DNA of 64,000 nt from Abyssisolibacter fermentans. GTDB lineage: Bacteria > Bacillota > Clostridia > Tissierellales > MCWD3. A program made the translations under genes and the position numbers. How positions within the stretch are numbered: the stretch's first letter is position 1; each line of letters starts with the position of its first letter. The notes under the pieces were generated by a model, which made no database searches, was not told the origin of the DNA, and saw only the letters and a program-made list of their open reading frames with translations. The stretch lies in the NCBI RefSeq assembly GCF_001559865.1, contig NZ_LOHE01000060.1, positions 1 through 64,000 on the forward strand, in the 5' to 3' direction. Shown here piece after piece: positions 17,229 to 26,721 of this stretch.

Positions 17229-18680
17229 TTATCTCCATCGGTTTGGAGATATTTTTTGGCTTTCAGCATCAATAAGTTTATTAGTAATTTCCTCAAGCTT
17301 ATCTTCTAAATAAAGATCTGCTATTTTAATCATTGCTTTTTCTGCTATTTTATATCTTGTATTGCAGTATTCATCATTAATAAATATTTCATTATTATTA
17401 TAAAACGCAGCACTTCCCTTACATCCTCCTGCGCAAAGTCCTAATATCCAGCAACTTTTACAAGGTTCATAATTTGCTTTACTTGATTCAATGCACTTAT
17501 TTATTAATTCTTTATCAATATTTTCTTTATATATATTGCCTATCTTATACTGCTCGTTATAAACAAAGTGTGTACAAGGGTATATATCACCTTCTGGAGT
17601 AATTGATGCAAACCTACCAAAATCGCAGAAATTTTTCTTTACCTTTCTTTGAATAAGATTTAGGAGCATTTCACTGAAGAATTTACTTTCTATCCTCATA
17701 TCACCAAACTTCTTCTCAACAAAATAATCAAAACAATCACATAATGTGCTAATTGCTATATTTTCAGATTCTTCATCTATTTTATACTCCAAATTATCTG
17801 TCATTACAGGTCTATACGAAATATCTTCAATACCTAATTCTTCATATATATATTTAAAAATTTTGAACAAATCTATATTTTTCTTTGTGTAAACAATCCT
17901 TGCACATAAATAATTAGCTGATTTTTTAAACTTTGGAATGTTTGATAAAACTGTTTCGAAGCTTCCTGTTCCATCTGGGTAGGTTCTTTGAAGATCGTGA
18001 TAATCTTTTGGACCATCTATAGTTACCATCACGTGAAATTTATGTTTTTTTAACATATTTTCTATCTCATCATTCATTATAGTTGCATTAGTAACACAAC
18101 CATATTCAAAATTAATATTTGGGAATTCTTCTTCTATATAGTTAATCATACTTTCAATTGTCTTATAATTTAAAAATGGCTCTCCACCAAAGAATTCAAT
18201 GGTTAATTTCTTTATTTCTGGGTCTAAGCTCAAAACATATTCTATAGCTTTAACAGCAGTCTCAAAGGACATTAATTGTGATTTACCACCATAATTTCCT
18301 CCCTCTGCATAACAATAACCACACCTTAAATTGCAATCATGTGATATATGGAGAAATATTTTGCGTAATTTATTATTACTAGAATCTTGTTTACATGCTT
18401 GGCTGCTCTCACTTTTATAGATTATTAATCCATTGTTCAATAAGCTAGCTAATTGCTCCAAAGGTATATTATAATTTTTATCATTCTTCAACTGTTCTAA
18501 AATACTCAAGGTTTTTTGATCAACTAAAAGCAACTTTAAAGAATCCTTTTGAAAAATTATTTTCATGTCTGATTTGTAATCAATAACACTAAATTCAGGC
18601 ACTGATATATCTGAATTTACATTTATTTCATCACGTTCTTTTCCAATAAAATTAATTGGTTTAATATACAAATTATTCAT
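17229..18680 (-). CDS. Radical SAM/SPASM peptide maturase, SCIFF-maturase-like
   Basis: At about 483 residues this is the largest SPASM enzyme of the cluster. An N-terminal extension of about 105 residues could be a precursor-recognition domain. The radical SAM motif is C116-x3-C120-x2-C123 (SHDCNLRCGYC), followed by FFGGEPFLN and, at the C-terminus, CKSCWILGLCAGGCKG. The ISHDCNLRCGYCYAEGG block and overall plan recall thioether-forming maturases such as the SCIFF maturase. The start MNNLYIK at 18680 follows GGGGA; an ATG at 18701 has no site. Thioether formation on the single precursor cysteine is a reasonable guess. Confidence 0.85.
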   Translation of the reverse strand: MNNLYIKPINFIGKERDEINVNSDISVPEFSVIDYKSDMKIIFQKDSLKLLLVDQKTLSILEQLKNDKNYNIPLEQLASLLNNGLIIYKSESSQACKQDSSNNKLRKIFLHISHDCNLRCGYCYAEGGNYGGKSQLMSFETAVKAIEYVLSLDPEIKKLTIEFFGGEPFLNYKTIESMINYIEEEFPNINFEYGCVTNATIMNDEIENMLKKHKFHVMVTIDGPKDYHDLQRTYPDGTGSFETVLSNIPKFKKSANYLCARIVYTKKNIDLFKIFKYIYEELGIEDISYRPVMTDNLEYKIDEESENIAISTLCDCFDYFVEKKFGDMRIESKFFSEMLLNLIQRKVKKNFCDFGRFASITPEGDIYPCTHFVYNEQYKIGNIYKENIDKELINKCIESSKANYEPCKSCWILGLCAGGCKGSAAFYNNNEIFINDEYCNTRYKIAEKAMIKIADLYLEDKLEEITNKLIDAESQKISPNRWR

Positions 18681-18697
18681 AATATCACATTCCCCAT

Positions 18698-19858
18698 TCA
18701 AATTTGTTTAGCAATTCTTTCCCAACTAAAAGCATCCATGTGTCCAAAGTGCCCCTTTATAACTGTGTCAGCATATATTGGCTTCTTTAATTGAAGTTCT
18801 TTTATCACACTATATATTCTAAGATCAAAATTGTTTTTAACTATCTCAATCATTTTTGTTATTGGAATTTTCTCAGTTCCAAAACAGTTGATAGAAATGT
18901 CTATTGGTCTTGATACCCCAATTGCATATAATATTTCTACTTCACATTCTTGTGCGTAGCCAAAGTGAACCAAATGCTTTGCTATCCATCGACATAAATA
19001 TGCACCTGAACGGTCACATTTACTTGGATCTTTTCCAGAAAAAGCACCACCACCATGTCTTGCACGTCCACCATATGTGTCAACCATCAACTTACGTCCT
19101 GTTAGTCCTGTATCTGCCATTGGACCTCCTATAGAAAACCTGCCTGATGGATTAATAAAAATTTTAGTATCTGGAGTAATTAAATAGCTGTATTCATTTT
19201 CATTTATTACTAAATTCAATATTTCTTTTTCTATTTGTTCATTAGATACAGTTTCTATATGTTGAACTGATAAAACTATCTGTTCAATGCTTTTTGGTTT
19301 GCCATTTTCATATAATAATGTAACTAAAGATTTTGCTACTGGACGTAAATATTGTAAGATATTTTTATCGTGCAAATACTCAATCCTATTAATTAAACTT
19401 CTAGCTATCATATGTGCCAAAGGTATAAGCTCTTTAGTTTCATTGCAAGCATATCCAATTACTATCCCTTGATCTCCAGCACCAATCATATCTGCTTCTT
19501 CCTTTGCGTTTCCATTTCTAAATTCATAACTGTTTTTTATTGAGTTATCAATATCTCTTGATTGTTTATTCAAATTAAATATAATTTTAGAATCTTCTAA
19601 ATTAAAACCTGATTCATCCCTGTCATATCCACATATCTTTAATGCATTTTTAATAGAACCCTCATAAGAAATTTGATTTGCTGATGAATTTATCTCTCCT
19701 GCTACAACTATTAGATTGTTACTTATAAGTGTCTCACATGCAATATGACAATTTGCATCAACTTTTATGAATTCATCAAGAAGGGTATCCGAAATTAAAT
19801 CTGCAAGCTTGTCCGGATGTCCTTTAGATACATATTCAGCTGAATATAATCGCCTCAT
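18698..19858 (-). CDS. metK: S-adenosylmethionine synthetase embedded in the cluster
   Basis: This 386-residue enzyme makes SAM from methionine and ATP. Canonical motifs are all present: SAEYVSKGHPDKLAD at the N-terminus, MIGAGDQGIVIGYA, TGRKLMVDTYGG, and the P-loop-like GGGAFSGKDPSKCDRS. It lies between two radical SAM genes with a good AAAGGAG site. A housekeeping metK usually stands alone, so a copy inside this operon probably supplies SAM locally when the pathway is on. Several positions differ from the usual bacterial form, for example CDRS in place of VDRS, so a paralogue is likely. Confidence 0.93.
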   Translation of the reverse strand: MRRLYSAEYVSKGHPDKLADLISDTLLDEFIKVDANCHIACETLISNNLIVVAGEINSSANQISYEGSIKNALKICGYDRDESGFNLEDSKIIFNLNKQSRDIDNSIKNSYEFRNGNAKEEADMIGAGDQGIVIGYACNETKELIPLAHMIARSLINRIEYLHDKNILQYLRPVAKSLVTLLYENGKPKSIEQIVLSVQHIETVSNEQIEKEILNLVINENEYSYLITPDTKIFINPSGRFSIGGPMADTGLTGRKLMVDTYGGRARHGGGAFSGKDPSKCDRSGAYLCRWIAKHLVHFGYAQECEVEILYAIGVSRPIDISINCFGTEKIPITKMIEIVKNNFDLRIYSVIKELQLKKPIYADTVIKGHFGHMDAFSWERIAKQI

Positions 19859-19881
19859 TACCTAACTCCTTTCCATTTATC

Positions 19882-21309
19882 TCAATAACTAAAAATCAAA
19901 TGTTCACCAAAGGTATTATATTTTTGCAATGGAAGCTTTAAATTATCTTCATCTATATTTCCGTAAATAAGTTTTCTCATCTTCTTATCTGGTTTAAAAT
20001 ATGTTTGTTTTTCTAAGATATTTGCTCCTCTCGTGTACTCAAAGAGCTTCCATATACACCACTCTAGTGCATATTTACTGTGAAAACAAATTCTATAATC
20101 AGGAGCCATTATTTCATCATTTTGAAGAAAGGCATTATATACACAACCTCCACCACAAAGACTAATAGCCTCGCAATTAGAACATTGATTAAAACTAAAC
20201 TGCGTCCTATGACTCCATTGATTAAATATATCTTTACTATTAATATCTTCATTTATATAAGTCTTATAATCTATGCAATATTCATTAACCGCGACAAAGT
20301 GTGAACAAGTCCCTATTCTTCCATTTGGATATACTCTTAAAGCACCTCCACATGTAGGACATTCCTTCAAACGATGTTTTTGCTCAACAAAAGGTCTAAT
20401 CCTTCTCATTACTTGTGGAAGAGAAATTCCTTTTTGGCGTGCAACTTCAAAGGCTTTTAAACCTTGTTCAATATACTTGTTAAAAAAAATTTCCTTTGAA
20501 TATTTATCATTAATTTCAAGTGGGTTTAATCCAACATTCAAGGGATCAAATTCCTCTATAAAGAAATCTATAATTTCTGGCAAATAATCAACATTATGTT
20601 CTCCTACAGCAGTAGAAATACCAAATTTTATTCCTTCATTCTTTAATAATTCACAGTTTTTCCTTATTTTCTTGTATGTTCCTTTTCCTGCTTTATTTAC
20701 TCTGGCTTTATCATGTATTTCCTCCCATCCATCAATTGATATTATAGGAGTAATATCATATTGTTTTATAAACCTTACTACCCTATCGTTAATTAACGTA
20801 CCATTTGTAAAAATTGTAATATCAGTCGGACTTAATTGGTTTTTCAAATCAATTTCTCGTATATATTTAGCCAGTTCTTCAACTAAATCTGAATTTTGTA
20901 GTACCTCTGTGCCAAATAACACAATAGTTTTACTTTCATTATCAATTTCACTTGTTAGAAATTTGTTTATGAGACCTTTACCAACAGTTTCATCCATTAC
21001 TTGACCAACAAAATTCTTTGGAAGCTTATTAATATATCTACAATATTCACAAGCTAAATTACACTGTTCATTTATTATCATAAATAATGTTTTTATATTC
21101 GGCTTTAAATAGCTTTGTATTTTTTTTAATGCTTCTTTATAATAATCATTATTTGTTGTAAATTCTTTTGGAAGCTGCTTGCATATTTCCTCTGACGGTT
21201 TGTTACCTGATAACCAATTATTTTTTAAATATATCAAATCCATAGTTATTGAATTATACAAACAAGAATACTGACCTTTAGTAAAAATGTGAACATCCTT
21301 ATTTATCAT
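19882..21309 (-). CDS. Radical SAM/SPASM enzyme, anSME-like
   Basis: This protein of about 475 residues has an N-terminal extension of 80 residues, the motif C83-x3-C87-x2-C90 (NEQCNLACEYC), and a SPASM tail with CSNCEAISLCGGGC. The usual GGEP SAM-contact motif is replaced by FGTEV, which is unusual. The start at 21309 (MINKDVHIF) overlaps the amidohydrolase stop by 11 bases and follows GAAGGTG; a start at 21363 would give a 65-base overlap. It resembles anaerobic sulfatase-maturase-type and peptide-modifying enzymes. Its substrate is presumably the precursor peptide, but a small molecule is possible. Confidence 0.8.
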   Translation of the reverse strand: MINKDVHIFTKGQYSCLYNSITMDLIYLKNNWLSGNKPSEEICKQLPKEFTTNNDYYKEALKKIQSYLKPNIKTLFMIINEQCNLACEYCRYINKLPKNFVGQVMDETVGKGLINKFLTSEIDNESKTIVLFGTEVLQNSDLVEELAKYIREIDLKNQLSPTDITIFTNGTLINDRVVRFIKQYDITPIISIDGWEEIHDKARVNKAGKGTYKKIRKNCELLKNEGIKFGISTAVGEHNVDYLPEIIDFFIEEFDPLNVGLNPLEINDKYSKEIFFNKYIEQGLKAFEVARQKGISLPQVMRRIRPFVEQKHRLKECPTCGGALRVYPNGRIGTCSHFVAVNEYCIDYKTYINEDINSKDIFNQWSHRTQFSFNQCSNCEAISLCGGGCVYNAFLQNDEIMAPDYRICFHSKYALEWCIWKLFEYTRGANILEKQTYFKPDKKMRKLIYGNIDEDNLKLPLQKYNTFGEHLIFSY

Positions 21310-22612
21310 TTTGACACCTTCTAACCCTTTTAATTTTTCTATTAAAATTCTCAGCAATGACATTAAATTGTTTTACAATGTCATTATACTCAAACTGAAG
21401 ATGGTTGTTTTTCATAAGCCATTCGCCCCCAACTACTACGTCTTTAATTGCTTGTGTACTACTGCTAAAAATTAAATTTTCAACTATATTAACCCTTGGC
21501 TGCAAATTTAATATATCACCATCAAATATTAAAAAATCAGCAAAATTACCTTCTTTAATACTTCCTATACTTTGATTTCCTAACACTGTAGCAGCATCTG
21601 TTGAAATTAAATCTAATAATTTTTGAGCGGATAAGCTATATTCATATTTTTGACGAACTAGAAAATAAGCAATTCTAGCATTTATAAGTAAGTCGTATGA
21701 ATTATTTGTTGCTATCCCATCTGTCCCAATGCATATATCAATTTTATTTTCTAGCAACAATGGTATATTAGGTATATCAGAGCCAAGCTTAACATTAGAT
21801 ACAGGACAAACAACTACTTTTGATCCACGTTTAGCTATCAACTTTGCATCTGATTCATTTATATAAGTACAGTGAACTAATAAAGTTCTATCAGTTAATA
21901 CACCATAATAATCCAATAATTCAATCGGTGTTTTTTGAGTTTTATTTTTGATCCATTGTACTTCTTCCTTACTTTCAGAAACATGTATTGTAAAAAGACA
22001 TCTTGGGTAATCATTAAGTAACTTTTTAACTACATGTAATAGCTCCCAGTCAATCATATATAATGAATGTGCAAATATAACAGGATGAATGTAATCATAA
22101 TCAGCTGTATTTAAAAGTTTTAATATTTTATCTACAAAACTCTTATACTCTTTTTTTAAACTCTTTGTTTTCATAGCTAATGACCCTGTATACAATCTCA
22201 TCTTATATTTATGTGCATAACTGTCACAGCTAGATGCACAAACTGAGGTTATCCCTGAACTTATTATGTTTAAAAGGCCGTATTGTAAAGCAACAGCTTT
22301 GTCGTTTTTTAGTTCTTCTTGACTTCTACTATTTTTTATAATTTCATTACATTTTAAATATTCTTTTAGATTCATTCCCTCTATGCTTCCACGAAGAGTT
22401 GAAGCTTGTAGATGTGTATGACAGTTAATAAACCCTGGCAATACTATATCATTTTTTAAATCAATTACTTCAACGCTATCGCTGTTATTTATCTTTTTTT
22501 CTTTTCCAACATACGATATAATACTATCGTCAATTACCATCATACCTGGTTTATAAATCTCTCTTTTCTCATTTTGAGTTATAATACATCCATTTTTTAA
22601 TATTTTTTTCAT
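21299..22612 (-). CDS. Amidohydrolase of the 5'-deoxyadenosine/SAH/MTA deaminase family
   Basis: This 437-residue enzyme belongs to the TrzN/MtaD-type amidohydrolases. Metal ligands are visible: H65-x-H67 in CHTHLQAS, a later His in FTIHVSESKEE, the His in LLVHCTYI and the Asp in ICIGTDGIATNN. Relatives deaminate 5'-deoxyadenosine, SAH or methylthioadenosine. In a cluster with five radical SAM enzymes, removing 5'-deoxyadenosine, an inhibitory by-product, is an attractive role. The same family also deaminates guanine and pterins, so action on a GTP-derived intermediate from the folE branch is an alternative. Confidence 0.75.
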   Translation of the reverse strand: MKKILKNGCIITQNEKREIYKPGMMVIDDSIISYVGKEKKINNSDSVEVIDLKNDIVLPGFINCHTHLQASTLRGSIEGMNLKEYLKCNEIIKNSRSQEELKNDKAVALQYGLLNIISSGITSVCASSCDSYAHKYKMRLYTGSLAMKTKSLKKEYKSFVDKILKLLNTADYDYIHPVIFAHSLYMIDWELLHVVKKLLNDYPRCLFTIHVSESKEEVQWIKNKTQKTPIELLDYYGVLTDRTLLVHCTYINESDAKLIAKRGSKVVVCPVSNVKLGSDIPNIPLLLENKIDICIGTDGIATNNSYDLLINARIAYFLVRQKYEYSLSAQKLLDLISTDAATVLGNQSIGSIKEGNFADFLIFDGDILNLQPRVNIVENLIFSSSTQAIKDVVVGGEWLMKNNHLQFEYNDIVKQFNVIAENFNRKIKRVRRCQNDK

Positions 22613-22623
22613 AAAATTAACCC

Positions 22624-23622
22624 TTATTTTAAATTCACATATCTTCTAATGCATCCTGGAACTAAATCTTCTTTATATTGACAGCGAGGGTCACAACCTT
22701 GAAAACTTCCAGTAATTAAATATGTCAAACCCTTGCATCCTCCCTCACAATTACTATTTTGACATCTCTTATTGCGTACTATATTATAGTTATTCCAAGC
22801 ATCTTCATTATTCCAAATATCATATAGACTTTTTTCTCTAATATTTCCTAATTTATAAGGAGAATTAATAAAAAATACACAAGGATATACATTTCCATCT
22901 GCTAATATTAGACAATTATCACGCGCACTAATTCTACACTTATTTACTTCATGTTTTATATCAATAATTAAATTTTGAAATTTAATTTTATCAAAGCAAT
23001 CCATTTGTTTTCCTATTGATTTTATTTTTGCTTCAATATCATCCCACTCACGTAAACTTAGCATTAAGTTTTTAATATTTTTCCCTCTGCCTCCGGGAGT
23101 TAAATAAAAAAATGAATGTTGATCAACTCCTAAATCTTTAGTTACTTTTAATAATCCTTCTATATCATTGATATTTCTTTTGTGTAAAACTGTATTTACT
23201 CTTGTATAAATGCCTGATTTAACACATACTTCTATAGCATGAATTGCTGCATTATATGAGTTTTCATTATTCCTAAGAAAATTATGGTTTGACTCTAAAC
23301 CATCTAAACTAATTAGAATAGATTTTAATCCTTTAGACATTAAATTATCAATTGTAGTTTCATTTATTTTTATTCCATTAGTTTGCAATCTTACTTCTAA
23401 GCCATTTAAGCTTAATATCTCTATAATTTCTGCAATCCAAGGGTTTAATAGAGGTTCCCCTCCTGTAAGGTGAACCTCTGTAATTCCAAGTTTGTGAAAA
23501 TCAGGAATTAATTTTTTTAACATTTTAGGAGTCATATCTTCCATTTCTATTTCATTAGACTCATATATGCAATGCATGCACAATAAGTTACATCTATTGG
23601 TTACATGTAAATCCAACTCCAA
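22624..23622 (-). CDS. Radical SAM/SPASM enzyme
   Basis: This 332-residue protein begins directly with the radical SAM core: C11-x3-C15-x2-C18 (TNRCNLLCMHC), then HLTGGEPLLNPW. The SPASM tail has CRISARDNCLILADG and CQNSNCEGGCKG for auxiliary clusters. There is no N-terminal extension, so precursor recognition would need the free PqqD-like protein. The start is a TTG after GAGGAAGGG. It lies between the HEAT-repeat metallo-hydrolase and the amidohydrolase genes, all on one transcript. Confidence 0.83.
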   Translation of the reverse strand: MELDLHVTNRCNLLCMHCIYESNEIEMEDMTPKMLKKLIPDFHKLGITEVHLTGGEPLLNPWIAEIIEILSLNGLEVRLQTNGIKINETTIDNLMSKGLKSILISLDGLESNHNFLRNNENSYNAAIHAIEVCVKSGIYTRVNTVLHKRNINDIEGLLKVTKDLGVDQHSFFYLTPGGRGKNIKNLMLSLREWDDIEAKIKSIGKQMDCFDKIKFQNLIIDIKHEVNKCRISARDNCLILADGNVYPCVFFINSPYKLGNIREKSLYDIWNNEDAWNNYNIVRNKRCQNSNCEGGCKGLTYLITGSFQGCDPRCQYKEDLVPGCIRRYVNLK

Positions 23623-23660
23623 AATAATCCCTTCCTCTCTATCGGCGGTTAAATATTATA

Positions 23661-25301
23661 CTAATATGCCATTTCTCTCAAAGTATCTCTTGCTGCACGA
23701 CGAACATGGCAATTTTTATCATTTAACAGTGTCTCGATTTTTTCTTTATAATCTACTGCAATTTGATGATAGTACCTATTAATCACTCCGAAGATTCGTG
23801 CTAAGGTTTCTCTAACATCATCCTCAACATCATTATCTAATTCAACCATTTTACCAATAAGTTCTTTATTTATAATGTTATTAGTTCTACTCAAAACTCC
23901 GATACACAAGATAGCAAGCAGTCGAACATCAGGGTTAAAGTCTTTTAAGCCACTATCAAAATATTCAACAAATACTTTACTAAATGTTGGACATAATCTT
24001 GTTAATCTATGGAATTCCCAGAATATTTTACGTCTTACAACCACAGAATTAAAAAGCTTGTCTATACTAACAATTTTTTCTCTTAAAGCTTCTATAGCAA
24101 TCATACAATCCTCATGCTTAGATACTCCCATTCTTCCCAAACATTCTACTACCCAATAACTAACGTGCTCATGGTTTATATCAATATTTTGAATTATCTC
24201 ATCTAAATTATAAATACTAGAATTTTGCTGGCAATAAGTACCTAAGAAAAATAATAAAGCAGCTTTAAACTCATCTCTTGTTGGAGCTGTTGGGAGTAAT
24301 AAATCTTCTTTAAGAGAATTCACAAAGTTTTCATTTATCAAAGCAGAATCAAATAAGCTAACCATTACAAAGAGTAGTAGTATCAACATCTTGCAATCTT
24401 TATTAACAGTCTTATATATTTCTTCTAGCTTTTGCAATAGTTTTTCTTGTAATAGTTCTCCTTTTCTAAGGTTTATTTCAGCAATTAAGAATCTTAAATT
24501 ATCTTCTAAATTGTCTTTTTTATCTAAAATTTCGATTATCTCATCTAAGCTTAAACTTCTAAATTTGTCTAAATGTTCTATAGTTATATCTTTTTTACTT
24601 AAATAACTTTCAGGTATATAACATTCCTCATTCCAGTCAAGAGACATTATTTTTGCATTATATTTTTCTTCAATATTCTTTTCTTCAATAAGTTTAGAAA
24701 AATCTTCTAATTGATTTGTGAAATGATTTGTAATATATACAGAGCTCTTTAACTTGCTAATAAATTCTAAACCAAGTTCAGCACTAACACCTTTAGCTAT
24801 CCCTATAGGAATAATACTTATATCTGTTCCTTTCGAAAGTTCTTCTATTTCTCTTGATAAAAGTGTGTCTATACAATGTAAAATACTAAAACCATACTCT
24901 AAGAAATCCAATCTAAATACAAGAGGTAACATATAATCACAATGTACAGATTTTGATGCAATTATTTTTACTCCTCTATATACCATTTCACTGCCTGGAA
25001 TTAAAACATTAATGCTATCAATAAAATCAACATCATGTGCATAATACTGAGTCAAGTCAACGGCTACTGCTACACTACAAAATATTTTACAATTACGACG
25101 TTTTTGCAATCTATACACTTGAGTTGGGTCCATATGATCCATAGACTCATGAGAAATTAAAATAATATCAGGGTTTAATAATTTCAAGTCATTTGGAACA
25201 ATCTTTGCCGGATCTACACATATTGACATATCATTAATCTTTATTTCTAAACCTGAATATATATTGTATCTCTTTATCGTTATATTTTTATTATTACTCA
25301 T
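23661..25301 (-). CDS. Metallo-beta-lactamase-fold protein fused to HEAT repeats
   Basis: This 546-residue protein couples an N-terminal UlaG-like metallo-hydrolase domain (about 1-230) with a C-terminal alpha-solenoid of HEAT-like repeats (about 300-546, ending LLNDKNCHVRRAARDTL). The metal motif reads SHESMDH (H51 and D55-H56) where HxHxDH is usual, so one His ligand is replaced by Ser. Later candidates are the His of KSVHCDY, the Asp of HCIDT and the His of YITNHFTN. The domain pairing is not one I recognise. It could hydrolyse a phosphodiester, cyclic nucleotide or lactone, or serve as a scaffold. A good AAAGGATG site precedes the ATG. Confidence 0.6.
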   Translation of the reverse strand: MSNNKNITIKRYNIYSGLEIKINDMSICVDPAKIVPNDLKLLNPDIILISHESMDHMDPTQVYRLQKRRNCKIFCSVAVAVDLTQYYAHDVDFIDSINVLIPGSEMVYRGVKIIASKSVHCDYMLPLVFRLDFLEYGFSILHCIDTLLSREIEELSKGTDISIIPIGIAKGVSAELGLEFISKLKSSVYITNHFTNQLEDFSKLIEEKNIEEKYNAKIMSLDWNEECYIPESYLSKKDITIEHLDKFRSLSLDEIIEILDKKDNLEDNLRFLIAEINLRKGELLQEKLLQKLEEIYKTVNKDCKMLILLLFVMVSLFDSALINENFVNSLKEDLLLPTAPTRDEFKAALLFFLGTYCQQNSSIYNLDEIIQNIDINHEHVSYWVVECLGRMGVSKHEDCMIAIEALREKIVSIDKLFNSVVVRRKIFWEFHRLTRLCPTFSKVFVEYFDSGLKDFNPDVRLLAILCIGVLSRTNNIINKELIGKMVELDNDVEDDVRETLARIFGVINRYYHQIAVDYKEKIETLLNDKNCHVRRAARDTLREMAY

Positions 25302-25324
25302 AACTATTCATCCTTTCTAATTTA

Positions 25325-26149
25325 TTAATTTGATCTTTTATTTAACCAATTGTCTGATACCTTTAAAGCTTGCTTGTTCACTAGATTTTTTTGTAAAAAT
25401 TTCATTAGGCAACTATAATCTGTATTAAAATTATAGTTTAAGTGTAATTTGTTTACATAATCACTAAAAACACTACGTGCCCTTTGGCTTTTAAAAATAC
25501 ATTCAGTTTTTATATATGGTACTTTTTTTTCTTTTAAATATTGATTTAACTTTGTACTTTCTATTGTAAGCAGTGGTAAAATCCAATGTAACAAGTTGTC
25601 AAAATTAGATTGTACATCAACAAAAAATCTAGATATTAAGCTTTCAAACCGTTTTGCTGTTGTTTCATCATTTATTGAACTTGAATCAAAAGTAAAATTT
25701 GAAATAAGCATCATTGTTACAAGATAATTTTGTAAATCTGTAAGATTAAATCCGCATGCAACGCTATTAGGTTTATATTTATCAATAGCAATTTTAATTT
25801 GCTCGTTCCTTAAATCTCTACACCTAGAACAAGGAAGGTTGTTTGCATCAACCTTATCTGATCTTTCCCAAAAAGTATCCTCATAGTCAAAATCAATAAT
25901 GTTAATTTCATGTCCCATAGACTTCCAATGCTCAAGTATCATCATAACTTCATCTTTATTATCATATACATGCTGTGGAACACGAAATAATACAGGAATC
26001 AACTCAAAATCCATCTTCATCTTATACTGGCAGAGCAAATTCATTAACACACTTGCATCTTTACCTAAAGAGTGTAAAACTAATATGCGATCATTTTTTT
26101 TAATCAGTTTATTTTTTTCTATATTTTCGCTAAATAAATCATATAACAC
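25325..26149 (-). CDS. PP-loop ATPase with CxxC motif (TtcA/TilS-like fold)
   Basis: This 274-residue protein adenylates a substrate before sulfur or nitrogen transfer, judging by family. The PP-loop SGGKDS appears as HSLGKDAS (26-33), a variant form. A CSRCRDLR motif (C107, C110) recalls TtcA, where the cysteines hold an iron-sulfur cluster. It is shorter than QueC-type deazaguanine nitrile synthases are alike, and QueC's usual cysteine set is not seen. It starts with GTG overlapping the kinase stop by one base, with AGGAAGGA before it. Next to the TGT-like and kinase genes it probably modifies a nucleobase-like group or the peptide. Confidence 0.65.
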   Translation of the reverse strand: MLYDLFSENIEKNKLIKKNDRILVLHSLGKDASVLMNLLCQYKMKMDFELIPVLFRVPQHVYDNKDEVMMILEHWKSMGHEINIIDFDYEDTFWERSDKVDANNLPCSRCRDLRNEQIKIAIDKYKPNSVACGFNLTDLQNYLVTMMLISNFTFDSSSINDETTAKRFESLISRFFVDVQSNFDNLLHWILPLLTIESTKLNQYLKEKKVPYIKTECIFKSQRARSVFSDYVNKLHLNYNFNTDYSCLMKFLQKNLVNKQALKVSDNWLNKRSN

Positions 26150-26715
26150 TATCTAATTCCTTCCTCCTCAGTTAACATCATTTTTAAGTCTTTTATTAAC
26201 TTTTGCACATTTTGCAGTTGTAAATCCATTGGTAAACTACTATTTGATTCATAAACCTTAAAGCCTCTTTCGTTTAATTCATTAAACAAATTAGAATACT
26301 CGTTTAAACATGAATTAATTAATTCTATTGGAACATATTTGTTTAATTCTTTCTTATATCTCATTTTTACATCTTCTGTATCTGCATAACAATGTACAAA
26401 TACTACATTGTGCTGCTTCAAGCAATCTTCAATCATTTTTATATGACTATCCGATAACCTTACATGATTACATACTATTTTTCCACAAACCAATTCTGTT
26501 AAATGAAATCGGTCTATAACAGTATTACTTTTTAAAATCTGTATTTGCTTAATTAAATCTTTATATAACTTACAATTGTAACTTGGCATATTATGCTTAT
26601 AACGAAAGCCTAATTCTCTAGCTATATATTGGGCTAAACTTGTTTTTCCAGTCCTGTCGAATCCTTCGAAAATAACTAATATATCTAAACCACTCCCATC
26701 ATTGAAAAATGTCAT
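26149..26715 (-). CDS. P-loop kinase, thymidylate/dNMP-kinase-like
   Basis: This 188-residue protein has the Walker A motif GFDRTGKTS (18-26) preceded by VIFEG and a later DRFHLTE segment, as in thymidylate kinases and phage dNMP kinases. It should phosphorylate a nucleotide-like substrate with ATP. The ATG is 4 bases after the TGT-like stop with no clear ribosome site, so coupling is likely. Its neighbours (TGT-like, PP-loop, Nudix, folE) suggest it acts on a modified nucleotide rather than dTMP. Confidence 0.65.
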   Translation of the reverse strand: MTFFNDGSGLDILVIFEGFDRTGKTSLAQYIARELGFRYKHNMPSYNCKLYKDLIKQIQILKSNTVIDRFHLTELVCGKIVCNHVRLSDSHIKMIEDCLKQHNVVFVHCYADTEDVKMRYKKELNKYVPIELINSCLNEYSNLFNELNERGFKVYESNSSLPMDLQLQNVQKLIKDLKMMLTEEEGIR

Positions 26716-26721
26716 ATAGAA

